DNA from: Bacteroidetes bacterium QS_8_64_10
GTDB lineage: Bacteria; Bacteroidota; Rhodothermia; Rhodothermales; Salinibacteraceae
Assembly (NCBI GenBank): GCA_003022505.1
Contig: PXTQ01000128.1
Coordinates: 1 to 6,727 of the forward strand
Direction of reading: 5' to 3'
DNA: 6,727 nt
The stretch's first letter is position 1. Each line of letters starts with the position of its first letter. Under the pieces are notes generated by a model. It saw only the letters and a list, made by a program, of their open reading frames with translations, did no database searches and was not told the DNA's origin. Positions 1-5,382 of the stretch are shown piece by piece. A program made the position numbers and the translations under genes.

Positions 1-348
1 CTCGCCTCGCGCGTTGCCGAGATCCTGCGCGGCAAGCATAAGCCCACCTACACGCCGCACGTGGACACCGGCGACTTCGTGATCGTCACCAACGCCGACA
101 AAGCGCGCTTTACGGGGCAAAAAGACGTTCAGAAAGAATACTACCGGTACAGCGGCTATCCGGGCGGCGGGCGCACCCGCACCCCCGACGAGATGCGCGA
201 GAAGAAGCCGACCTTCTTGATCGAGCACGCCGTGCAGGGGATGCTGCCGAACGGCACGCTCGGACGTGAGATGGCGAAGAAGCTGAAGGTGTACGCCGGC
301 CCCGATCACCCGCATCAGGCGCAGAAGCCGCAGGAACTGACGCTGTGA
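1..348 (+). CDS. rplM: 50S ribosomal protein L13, C-terminal part (5' end outside window)
   Basis: This is the C-terminal 115 residues of L13, an early-assembly protein of the large ribosomal subunit that binds 23S rRNA. The frame is open from base 1 and ends at TGA 346-348. Diagnostic stretches are RGKHKPTYTPHVDTGDFVIV near the visible start, then NADK, the conserved HAVQGMLPNGTLGREM segment, and the C-terminal KLKVYAG. By comparison with the 142-residue E. coli protein, about 27-35 N-terminal residues lie beyond the left edge. The first GTG (61) is inside the conserved VDTGD motif and is not the start. rpsI follows after 245 bp, the usual rplM-rpsI pairing, although the spacer is long and repeat-bearing. 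No frame damage is visible. Confidence 0.97.
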   Translation, partial: LASRVAEILRGKHKPTYTPHVDTGDFVIVTNADKARFTGQKDVQKEYYRYSGYPGGGRTRTPDEMREKKPTFLIEHAVQGMLPNGTLGREMAKKLKVYAGPDHPHQAQKPQELTL

Positions 349-398
349 CAGCCGAACGGTTTCCGCTTTGTTTCGGCGCTCGCGCGAGTCCGAGACGA

Positions 399-541
399 GT
401 ATTGCGTAATGCGGTTGCCCGGCCTTCTGCTTCGTGCCTTTTCTCGACTGGCAGTACCATGCAGAAAGCAAACTGCTTTGACTTTTTCTTCCAGCGCTTT
501 AGATAAGCACCCTTACGCAATACGAAATACGCAGTATGCAG
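399..541. repeat. Heptad repeat pair in the rplM-rpsI spacer (TACGCAA / GTATTGC family)
   Basis: The 245-bp spacer 349-593 holds no convincing gene. Its left arm (399-419) reads as 7-nt units GTATTGC, GTAATGC, GGTTGCC. Its right arm (514-541) reads TACGCAA, TACGAAA, TACGCAG, TATGCAG. The 11-mer at 399-409 (GTATTGCGTAA) is the exact reverse complement of 513-523, so the arms can pair across a loop of about 100 nt. Closer to rpsI there is an imperfect direct repeat, GATAAGCACCCTTAC (502-516) against GATAAGCA-AA-CACCCTTAC (567-585). A small hairpin AAAGCA/TGCTTT (465-479) is followed by a T-rich run, but it is AT-rich and weak, so I do not call it a terminator. The 12-mer TACGAAATACGC (521-532) recurs exactly in the pyrH-frr spacer. 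Confidence 0.8.
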
Positions 542-593
542 CGTTTGTTTTAAGCACAACTTTTTCGATAAGCAAACACCCTTACCGAAGCAC

Positions 594-995
594 ATGCCTC
601 AAATAGAACAATACAACGCCTTAGGTCGCCGCAAAACCGCTGTGGCTCGCGTCTACCTGCGGCCCGGCGGCAGCGGCGAGATCACGATCAACGACAAGCC
701 CGAAGACGAGTACTTCCCGCTCGACTGGCGGCGCAAAAAGATTCATGCGCCCTTTCAAGTGACGGACAGCGAAGAGGGCGAATTCGATGTCGTCGTCAAC
801 GCCGACGGCGGCGGCTACACGGGCCAGCTTGAGGCCATTCGCCTCGGCATTTCGCGGGCGCTCGTAGCCTACGACGAGGAGCACCGAGGACCGCTCCGCG
901 ACGTAGGCTTCCTGACGCGCGACCCCCGCATGGTGGAGCGCAAGAAGTACGGCAAGCCGAAGGCGCGCAAAAGCTCGCAGTTCTCCAAACGATAA
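594..995 (+). CDS. rpsI: 30S ribosomal protein S9
   Basis: S9 is a small-subunit protein in the 30S head whose C-terminal tail reaches the P-site tRNA. The 133-residue product matches the family length (130 in E. coli) and is collinear throughout: LGRRKTAVARVYLRPG near the N-terminus (residues 10-25), the central VNADGGGYTGQLEAIRLGISRAL, the TRDPRMVERKK segment, and the invariant C-terminal QFSKR. The ATG at 594 fits the family start. The upstream bases CCGAAGCAC contain no Shine-Dalgarno core, as at every other start in the window. It follows rplM and precedes rpsB across a repeat-bearing gap. No anomaly is seen in the protein. Confidence 0.98.
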   Translation: MPQIEQYNALGRRKTAVARVYLRPGGSGEITINDKPEDEYFPLDWRRKKIHAPFQVTDSEEGEFDVVVNADGGGYTGQLEAIRLGISRALVAYDEEHRGPLRDVGFLTRDPRMVERKKYGKPKARKSSQFSKR

Positions 996-1082
996 GTTGC
1001 AGGTTTCAAGTTTATCAGGTTACAAGTTTCTCTTTCAGGCCTGCAACGTGCAAACTTGTAACTTGCCAACCTGAAAACCAGA
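996..1082. repeat. Heptad repeat hairpin filling the rpsI-rpsB spacer (GTTACAAGTTT family)
   Basis: This repeat pair occupies almost the whole spacer. The left arm (996-1032) begins directly after the rpsI stop with units such as GTTGCAG, GTTTCAA, GTTACAA, GTTTCTC, with one 2-nt slip. The right arm (1041-1082) has CTGCAAC, GTGCAAA, CTTGTAA, CTTGCCA, ACCTGAA, AACCAGA. GTTACAAGTTT (1019-1029) is the exact reverse complement of 1052-1062, and GTTGCAG (996-1002) that of CTGCAAC (1041-1047). The centre is the 8-bp palindrome CAGGCCTG (1036-1043). The right arm ends three bases before the rpsB ATG, so the repeat also forms the translation leader. Confidence 0.85.
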
Positions 1083-1085
1083 CCT

Positions 1086-2108
1086 ATGGCAGAGACTCAA
1101 GCAGAACCGGAAACCGACTCTTCTGACACCGCCCAAGAAGAAGCCGCCCCGGCCGGCGAGGCGGAAGCCCCTAATGCCGGAGCAGCTTCCTCGGCAAAAG
1201 AGCAGTCCGACGAGGCCGAAGCGGAAGCGCTGGCCGGCGACGAAGCGCCCACCTCCGACGAAGGCGAGGCCGAGACGCCCGACGCCGAAGCGTCCGCCCC
1301 GGACGAAGAAGCAGAAGCCGCCGGCGACGACGCTGCATCGAGTGAGCAAGCCGAGGAGCAAGCCCGGATCGAGGAGCGGCGCACCGACGCCAGTCTTGAA
1401 GAGCTGCTGAAGGCGGGCGCGCACTTCGGGCATCTCACCAGCCGGTGGCACCCGAAGATGGAGCCGTACATCTTCATGGAGCGTAACGACATCCACATCG
1501 TCGACCTGATGCAGACGCAGGCGATGCTCGACAAGGCCGTGGGTGCGGCCCGGCGCTTCGGCAAGCAGGGCAAGCGCATTCTCTTCGCCGGCACCAAGAA
1601 GCAAGCCCAGAGCGTCGTCACCGAGCAGGCCCAGGCCTGCGACATGCCCTACGTCACGAAGCGCTGGCTCGGCGGGATGCTCACCAACTTCGAGACGATC
1701 AAAAAGAGCATCCGGCGCATGGAAGAGCTGGATCGCATGGAGCGCGAGGGCATCCTCGACAAGCTCAAGAAGAAAGAGCGCCTGATGCGCCTCCGCGAGC
1801 GCGAGAAGCTGCGCGACACGCTCGGCGGCATCGCCCAGATGCCCCGCCTGCCCGGCGCCGTCTTCGTCGTGGACATTCGCCGCGAGGACATCGCCGTCAA
1901 GGAGGCCAACAAGCTCGGCATTCCCGTCATTGCGATGGTGGACACCAACTGCGACCCAAACCGCGTGGAGTATCCTATCCCGGTCAACGACGACGCGCAA
2001 AAGACGATTGCCCTCGTCACCGAGATCATCTCCAACGCCATTCAAGACGGTCAGCGCGAGCGTAAGGCCGAGCAGGCTGCTGACCAAGCCAAGCAGCAAC
2101 AGCAGTAG
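1086..2108 (+). CDS. rpsB: 30S ribosomal protein S2 with long acidic N-terminal extension
   Basis: S2 binds late to the 30S subunit and is needed, with S1 where present, for mRNA engagement. The product has 340 residues against 241 in E. coli. The S2 fold starts near residue 100 (SLEELLKAGAHFGHLTSRWHPKM) and continues with KRILFAGTKKQA, the hallmark RWLGGMLTNFETIKKSI, a basic coiled stretch, LPGAVFVVD, EANKLGIPVIAMVDTNCDP and IPVNDDA. It ends in a Gln-rich tail. Residues 1-98 are an extra segment composed largely of Glu, Asp, Ala, Ser and Pro, strongly acidic and of low complexity, presumably disordered. The frame runs unbroken from ATG 1086 through the extension into the core and no other start lies closer to the core, so the extension appears genuine. 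Acid-rich extensions fit a salt-adapted lineage, but that is inference. Confidence 0.96.
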   Translation: MAETQAEPETDSSDTAQEEAAPAGEAEAPNAGAASSAKEQSDEAEAEALAGDEAPTSDEGEAETPDAEASAPDEEAEAAGDDAASSEQAEEQARIEERRTDASLEELLKAGAHFGHLTSRWHPKMEPYIFMERNDIHIVDLMQTQAMLDKAVGAARRFGKQGKRILFAGTKKQAQSVVTEQAQACDMPYVTKRWLGGMLTNFETIKKSIRRMEELDRMEREGILDKLKKKERLMRLREREKLRDTLGGIAQMPRLPGAVFVVDIRREDIAVKEANKLGIPVIAMVDTNCDPNRVEYPIPVNDDAQKTIALVTEIISNAIQDGQRERKAEQAADQAKQQQQ

Positions 2109-2160
2109 GGTGCGGCCCGTCCCGTTCCCTCCCGCAAGGGGTAAGCCGCCGACTCGCCCC

Positions 2161-2204
2161 AACCACCAACCAAAAACCAGAAACCGCAAACCGAAAAACC
2201 GCAA
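2161..2204. repeat. AACC heptad tract leading into tsf
   Basis: The last 44 bases before the tsf ATG are a one-armed A/C-rich array with the pattern AACCNNN: AACCACC, AACCAAA, AACCAGA, AACCGCA, AACCGAA, then a 1-nt slip and AACCGCA. The array runs to within one base of the start codon. The rest of the spacer (2109-2160) is GC-rich without a clear partner arm, so this spacer shows only the downstream half of the layout seen elsewhere. No Shine-Dalgarno motif is present, so the tract itself is the translation leader. Confidence 0.85.
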
Positions 2205-2499
2205 ATGCCCACCATTTCCGCTCAAGACGTTAAAGAGCTGCGCGACACGACCGGCGTCGGCATGATGGACTGCAAGAAGGCCCTTCAGGAAGCCGACGGC
2301 GACTTCGACCGGGCCGTCGAGTTGTTGCGTAAGAAAGGGCAGCAGGTGGCCGCCAAGCGCTCCGACAAAGAAGCCTCCGAGGGCCTCGTCGTGACGGCGC
2401 TCGCCGACGACGGCTCCACCGGCGCCATCGCCGAGGTGAACTGCGAGACGGACTTCGTGGCGCGCAACGACGACTTCAAGCGCTTCGCCAACGAAATCG

Positions 2500-2647
2500 C
2501 GCGTCTCGTTCTCCGGGAGCAGCCCGATGATGGACTGGGCGGTGACGCTCTTGCCGGAGCCGGACTCGCCGACCAGCCCCAGCGTCTCGCCGGGCGCGAG
2601 CGACAGCGCGACGTCCTCGACGGCCGTGATGCCCGGCTCGCGTCTCG
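2500..2647. repeat. 9-bp direct repeat CGCGTCTCG bounding the foreign insert in tsf
   Basis: CGCGTCTCG occurs at 2500-2508 and again at 2639-2647, exactly at the two edges of the antisense ATPase fragment. Both copies are read in the same codon phase relative to their own EF-Ts part (encoding Arg-Leu after Ala or Ser). The offset between copies is 139 nt, which is why the frame changes. Collapsing one copy plus the insert would join FANEIARL to GVLVEV in frame, but about 50 family residues would still be missing. The pattern fits microhomology-mediated joining, biological or by an assembler. Confidence 0.7.
2509..2640 (-). pseudogene. Fragment of oligopeptide-type ABC transporter ATPase (Walker A region) inside tsf, antisense
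   Basis: The minus strand across the break in tsf encodes about 42 residues that match the N-terminal nucleotide-binding region of DppD/OppD-class ABC ATPases: ITAVEDVALSLAPGETLGLV, then GESGSGKS and VTAQSIIGLLPEN. The Walker A motif GESGSGKS lies at complement(2547-2570). The order beta strand, LAPGE turn, P-loop, then a TAxSIIGLLP helix is typical of this class. Neither the ATPase signature motif nor Walker B is present, so it is only a fragment. It sits between two copies of CGCGTCTCG (2500-2508 and 2639-2647). Exact edges are uncertain by several bases because of this shared sequence. It could come from another gene of the same genome or from a different organism in a metagenome. Confidence 0.8.
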
Positions 2648-2992
2648 GCGTGCTCGTAGAAGTGACCGGCGACGGCAATCTCGAAGCCGTAGGGCGCGAC
2701 CTCGCCATGCAGGTGGCCGCCCTCAGCCCCATCGCCGCGCGGCGCGAGGACGTGCCCGCCGAAGTCGAAGAGAAGGAGCGCGAGATCGCCCGCGACGCCG
2801 CCCAGAACGAGGACAAGCCGGAGCACGTGCTCGATCAGATCGTGGACGGCAAGATGGAGCGCTTCTACGAAGACAACGTGCTCATCGAACAGCCTTTCGT
2901 CAAAGACTCGTCCGTGACCGTCGAGGAGAGGCTCGACGACGCGGGCACCGACGTGCGCGGCTACGTGCGCTTCGCCCTCGGCGAATGATCTC

Positions 2993-3079
2993 GATTTCGG
3001 ATTGCGGATTGCTGATTTTGGATAGACAACGTGGCCCCCTCATGAATCCAAAATCCGAACTCCAAAATCCTGAATCAAA
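2993..3079. repeat. GATT/AATC heptad pair spanning the tsf-pyrH spacer and the pyrH 5' end
   Basis: The left arm (2993-3023) is perfectly 7-periodic: GATTTCG, GATTGCG, GATTGCT, GATTTTG, GATAGAC. The right arm (3045-3079) is AATCCAA, AATCCGA, ACTCCAA, AATCCTG, AATCAAA, broadly the reverse complement of the left. The right arm begins directly after the pyrH ATG, so 35 bases of repeat are translated. The 12-mers GGATTGCGGATT (2999-3010) and AACTCCAAAATC (3058-3069), and GATTTTGGAT (3014-3023), recur exactly in the frr-tRNA spacer. Confidence 0.87.
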
Positions 3080-3821
3080 GAAGCGTGTGTTGCTCAAGCT
3101 GAGCGGCGAGGCGTTGCTGGGCGAGAGTCAGTTCGGCATCGACCACGACGTGCTCGAAGGCTTCGCGCGCGAGATTCGCACGGTCGTCGAGGACGGGCTG
3201 GAGCTGGCTATCGTGATTGGCGGCGGCAACATCTTTCGGGGCGTGCAGGGCGCCTCGCCGGGAATGCGCCGCGCTCACGCCGATCAGATGGGCATGCTGG
3301 CGACTATGATGAACGCGATGGCCCTTCAAGACGTGCTGGAGCAGGCCGGCCTGGCGACGCGCCTGCAGAGCGCCATCAAGATGGAGGAAATCGCCGAGCC
3401 GTTCATCCGGCGCCGCGCCATCCGCCACCTCGAAAAGGGCCGCGTCGTGATCTTCGGCGCGGGCACGGGCAACCCGTTTTTTACGACCGACACGGCGGGG
3501 GCGCTCCGCGCGCTGGAAATCGAAGCTGACGTGCTGATGAAAGGCACGCGCGTTAACGGCGTCTTCAGCGCCGACCCCGAAGAAGATCCTGCCGCCGAGC
3601 GCTTCCCGAAGATTCACGGCAATGACGTGATCGGGCAGGACCTGCGCGTGATGGACATGACGGCGTTTACGCTCTGCCGCGAGTCGCGCCTGCCCATCGT
3701 GGTCTTCAACATGCACGAGGCGAACCATCTGGAACGCGCCGTCGGTGGCGAGGACGTGGGCACGCTCGTGCACTGGTCCTCCGAGCAAAACGGCGCGGCG
3801 GCTTCTTCGGTGGAGAGGTAG
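3042..3821 (+). CDS. pyrH: UMP kinase (uridylate kinase, bacterial PyrH type)
   Basis: PyrH phosphorylates UMP to UDP with ATP in the cytoplasm, the entry to UTP and CTP synthesis. It belongs to the amino-acid-kinase fold rather than the P-loop kinases. The 259-residue product shows KRVLLKLSGEAL (14-25), IGGGNIFRG (59-67), ADQMGMLATMMNAMAL (80-95), IFGAGTGNPFFTTDTAA-like 137-152 (here ending TAGA), LMKGTRVNGVFSADP, and MDMTAFTLCRE near the C-terminus. ATG 3042 is the only ATG or GTG start upstream of the conserved core in this frame. Residues 2-13 are encoded by the right arm of the spacer repeat and look unlike a family N-terminus, which normally begins close to KRVLLKLSG. There is no Shine-Dalgarno. 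It lies between tsf and frr, as in many bacteria. Confidence 0.96.
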   Translation: MNPKSELQNPESKKRVLLKLSGEALLGESQFGIDHDVLEGFAREIRTVVEDGLELAIVIGGGNIFRGVQGASPGMRRAHADQMGMLATMMNAMALQDVLEQAGLATRLQSAIKMEEIAEPFIRRRAIRHLEKGRVVIFGAGTGNPFFTTDTAGALRALEIEADVLMKGTRVNGVFSADPEEDPAAERFPKIHGNDVIGQDLRVMDMTAFTLCRESRLPIVVFNMHEANHLERAVGGEDVGTLVHWSSEQNGAAASSVER

Positions 3822-3883
3822 TTCAGCCCCTTATCCCGACCGACACATGCTCATCCCAACCTGCTTTGCGTTATCCGAACGGG

Positions 3884-3950
3884 CGTAATGCGTATTGCGT
3901 GAGGTTGCTTACGAAATACGCTATTGCGAAACACGAAACGCACATCCGCT
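3884..3950. repeat. Heptad repeat hairpin in the pyrH-frr spacer (TACG family)
   Basis: The 153-bp gap 3822-3974 holds no gene. The left arm reads CGTAATG, CGTATTG, CGTGAGG (3884-3904). The right arm reads TTACGAA, ATACGCT, ATTGCGA, AACACGA, AACGCAC, ATCCGCT (3909-3950). GCGTATTGCGT (3890-3900) matches the reverse complement of 3911-3921 at 10 of 11 positions, giving a tight hairpin with a 10-nt loop. A/C-rich sequence continues to the frr ATG. The right arm shares the 12-mer TACGAAATACGC with the rplM-rpsI spacer. Confidence 0.82.
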
Positions 3951-3974
3951 CACCCATTCTCACGCTCAACCGCC

Positions 3975-4547
3975 ATGCCTGATCCGAAAACGCTGGACGA
4001 CATCCTCGACGAGGCCCGTGAGAAGATGGGCGAGGCGCTGGAACACCTGCGCGCCGAGCTGCGCACGCTGCGCACGGGGCGCGCCTCTCCCGCCATGCTC
4101 GAAAACCTGCGCGTGGATTACTACGGCTCAAAAACGCCTATCACGCAGGTCGCCTCCATCAGCGCGCCGCAGGCTGACCTTTTGCTCGTGCAGCCATACG
4201 ACAACAACGCGCTCGAAGATATAGAGCGGGCCATCATGCAGGCCGATCTGGGGCTAAACCCCAACAACGACGGTCAGACGATCCGCGTGCCCGTGCCGCC
4301 GCTCTCTGAGGAGCGTCGTGAGGAGATGGTCACGAAGGCGCAGTCGCGTGGCGAAGAGACCAAAATCTCGATTCGCAACGCGCGGCGCGAGGCCAAGGAC
4401 GCGATCAAGGCGCTTCAGCAAAAAGAGAACCTTTCGGAGGACGCGCGGTACAGTGCCGAGCAGGAGCTCCAGGACGTGACCGACGAGCACACGGACGAGG
4501 CGGATGTGCTCCTCGAACAAAAGGAAGACGACATCATGACCGTGTGA
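3975..4547 (+). CDS. frr: Ribosome recycling factor
   Basis: RRF, with EF-G, splits the post-termination ribosome. The 190-residue product fits the family (185 in E. coli). It has the first long helix (LDDILDEAREKMGEALEHLRAELRTLRTGRASP, residues about 6-38), the domain with LENLRVDYYGSKTPITQVASI, the ADLLLVQPYD strand, then DLGLNPNNDGQTIRVPVPPLSEERREEMV, and two long C-terminal helices ending in DDIMTV. An upstream in-frame ATG at 3924 would add 17 residues translated from the spacer repeat. I chose 3975 because it starts the protein at MPDPKTLDD, as expected for the family. pyrH-frr adjacency is very common. The gene is intact. Confidence 0.97.
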   Translation: MPDPKTLDDILDEAREKMGEALEHLRAELRTLRTGRASPAMLENLRVDYYGSKTPITQVASISAPQADLLLVQPYDNNALEDIERAIMQADLGLNPNNDGQTIRVPVPPLSEERREEMVTKAQSRGEETKISIRNARREAKDAIKALQQKENLSEDARYSAEQELQDVTDEHTDEADVLLEQKEDDIMTV

Positions 4548-4551
4548 TTAC

Positions 4552-4633
4552 ATTTTGGATTGCGGATTTTCGATTTTGGATTGCTTCGTCTTCGAGCGAC
4601 AACTCCAAAATCTCTAATCCAAAATCCCTAATC
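4552..4633. repeat. Heptad repeat hairpin between frr and tRNA-Ser (GGATT/AATCC family)
   Basis: The left arm, starting five bases after the frr stop, reads ATTTTGG, ATTGCGG, ATTTTCG, ATTTTGG, ATTGCTT (4552-4586). The right arm (4605-4633) alternates CCAAAAT, CTCTAAT, CCAAAAT, CCCTAAT. GATTTTGGATT (4572-4582) is the exact reverse complement of 4616-4626. The right arm stops three bases before the first base of the tRNA, which suggests that its 5' trailer or processing context contains this stem. It has close sequence kinship with the tsf-pyrH tract. Confidence 0.87.
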
Positions 4634-4636
4634 GTT

Positions 4637-4725
4637 GGAGGGGTGCCCGAGCGGTCGAAGGGGCTCGCCTGGAAAGCGAGAGTACCGGTTTCCCGGTACC
4701 GGGGGTTCGAATCCCTCCCCCTCCG
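4637..4725 (+). tRNA. tRNA-Ser, anticodon GGA
   Basis: An 89-nt class II tRNA can be folded by eye. The acceptor GGAGGGG (4637-4643) pairs with CCCCTCC (4718-4724), with discriminator G4725. The anticodon stem CTCGC/GCGAG holds the loop CTGGAAA with anticodon GGA at 4671-4673. A long variable arm pairs GTACCGG with CCGGTAC, which is characteristic of tRNA-Ser. The T arm is GGGGG-TTCGAAT-CCCTC with one G-T pair. The discriminator G is the usual serine identity base. CCA is not encoded (GCT follows). It reads UCC and UCU serine codons. It lies between two repeat-bearing spacers, 89 bp after frr. Confidence 0.97.
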
Positions 4726-4736
4726 CTTCTTTCGTT

Positions 4737-4795
4737 GGTTGGCAGGTTGACCGGTTGGTCGGTTGGCCCGTAACGCATAAACGCGCCAACGCTCC
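4737..4795. repeat. Octad repeat pair between tRNA-Ser and the Uma2 gene
   Basis: Here the period is 8, not 7. The left arm is GGTTGGCA, GGTTGACC, GGTTGGTC, GGTTGGCC (4737-4768) and the right arm is AACGCATA, AACGCGCC, AACGCTCC (4772-4795). The right arm ends one base before the GTG start of the Uma2 gene. The G/T-rich arm comes first and the A/C-rich arm second, as in the other two-armed spacers. ACGCGCCAAC (4781-4790) recurs exactly at 5384-5393 after the Uma2 gene. Confidence 0.83.
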
Positions 4796-4796
4796 C

Positions 4797-5375
4797 GTGG
4801 CTACGCTTCCCCAAACGAAACGCCTGACGCCGGAAGAGTATCTGGCTTCCGAGCGAAAAAGCGAAGCCAAGCATGAACTCATTCACGGTGAACGCAGGGA
4901 AATGGGTGGGGCCAGCCGCTGGGACAATCGAATCACGATCAACCTCATTCAGGCGCTTGGCGGGTGCCTGTCCGGTACAACCGGCGAGGTGTTTGCCAGC
5001 GACATGCGCGTGAAGGTGACACCGAGTGGACGCTATACGTATCCCGACGCCCTTATCGTGCGGGAAGAACCGCAGTTCGAAGATGAGGAACTGGACACGC
5101 TTCTGAATCCTGCCGTCATCTTCGAGGTGCTGTCCGGTTCGACCGAAGGATACGACCGGGGCGAAAAGTTTGAGCATTACCGCACGCTCGACTCGTTCAC
5201 CGAGTACGTACTCATCCGGCAGGATCGCCCGCACGCGGAGCACTACGAGCGCGAGAACGATGGTCGCTGGATGCTTTCGGAGGTGAGCGGGCTGGAAGCC
5301 GCGTTGACGCTTGCGTCGGTCGACTGCGAGCTGGCCCTCGCCGATATCTACGACGGTGTAGATCTGAACGCATGA
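4797..5375 (+). CDS. Uma2-family protein (DUF820, PD-(D/E)XK nuclease-like fold)
   Basis: The 192-residue product belongs to the Uma2/DUF820 family, whose fold is that of restriction-endonuclease-like nucleases but whose cellular role is not established. Seen in sequence: LTPEEYLASERKSEAKHELIHGE (10-32), the MGGASRWDNRI segment, YPDALIV with Asp84, IFEVLS with Glu110, and the hallmark STEGYDRGEKFEHYR with Lys124. Asp84, Glu110 and Lys124 are the expected catalytic triad, so the nuclease centre looks complete. GTG 4797 is chosen because it begins just before the family's usual KKLTPEEYL start; the frame further upstream runs into the tRNA. It is a single accessory gene between the translation genes and yicC-gmk, bracketed by octad repeats, consistent with later arrival. 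No transposase or target-site duplication is visible. Confidence 0.9.
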   Translation: MATLPQTKRLTPEEYLASERKSEAKHELIHGERREMGGASRWDNRITINLIQALGGCLSGTTGEVFASDMRVKVTPSGRYTYPDALIVREEPQFEDEELDTLLNPAVIFEVLSGSTEGYDRGEKFEHYRTLDSFTEYVLIRQDRPHAEHYERENDGRWMLSEVSGLEAALTLASVDCELALADIYDGVDLNA

Positions 5376-5382
5376 ATACCCA

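Larger units (their letters stand above)
2205..2988 (+). pseudogene. tsf: Elongation factor Ts, interrupted: middle replaced by foreign antisense sequence, frame shifted
   Basis: EF-Ts exchanges GDP for GTP on EF-Tu. The N-terminal part (residues 1-101, to about 2507) is intact: the UBA-like domain with TGVGMMDCKKALQEADGD (residues 16-33), then EVNCETDFVARNDDF and FANEIARL. The C-terminal part resumes at about 2641 in the next frame with RLGVLVEV, DLAMQVAA, the EKE helix, LIEQPFVKD and a final VRGYVRFALGE, 115 residues to TGA 2986-2988. About 50 residues of the core domain expected between them, including the usual IGEN-type segment, are absent. In their place is an antisense ABC-ATPase fragment. 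Native residues total about 216, against about 270-280 for a full-length long-type EF-Ts. Because the N-terminal frame happens to stay open through pyrH, this locus can be misread as one 538-residue fusion. The gene is normally essential, so an assembly fault is likely; alternatively a true inactivated copy. Confidence 0.85.

Noticed and set aside
461..490. Rho-independent terminator after rplM
   Set aside because: The stem is only six AT-rich pairs and the following T tract is interrupted; too weak to support.
2500..2650. Programmed ribosomal frameshift or an intein in tsf
   Set aside because: There is no slippery site or stop-codon context, about 50 family residues are missing, and the intervening sequence is too short for an intein and reads as an ATPase on the other strand.
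2640..2690. Extension of the antisense ATPase fragment through a FYEHAETR-like minus-strand stretch
   Set aside because: It is in a different minus frame from the Walker A segment, and the plus strand there encodes conserved EF-Ts sequence, so I treat it as coincidence.
1035..2816. A 593-codon open frame on the minus strand across rpsB and tsf, containing an ABC-ATPase motif
   Set aside because: Most of it is the antisense shadow of GC-rich rpsB and tsf. Only the approximately 130 bp at 2509-2640 carries recognisable ATPase sequence, which I list as a fragment.
3924..3974. Upstream ATG start for frr at 3924
   Set aside because: It would add 17 residues read from the spacer repeat; the family N-terminus fits the ATG at 3975.
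4635..4796. Longer N-terminus for the Uma2 protein
   Set aside because: The frame upstream of GTG 4797 passes through the tRNA-Ser gene and the octad array.
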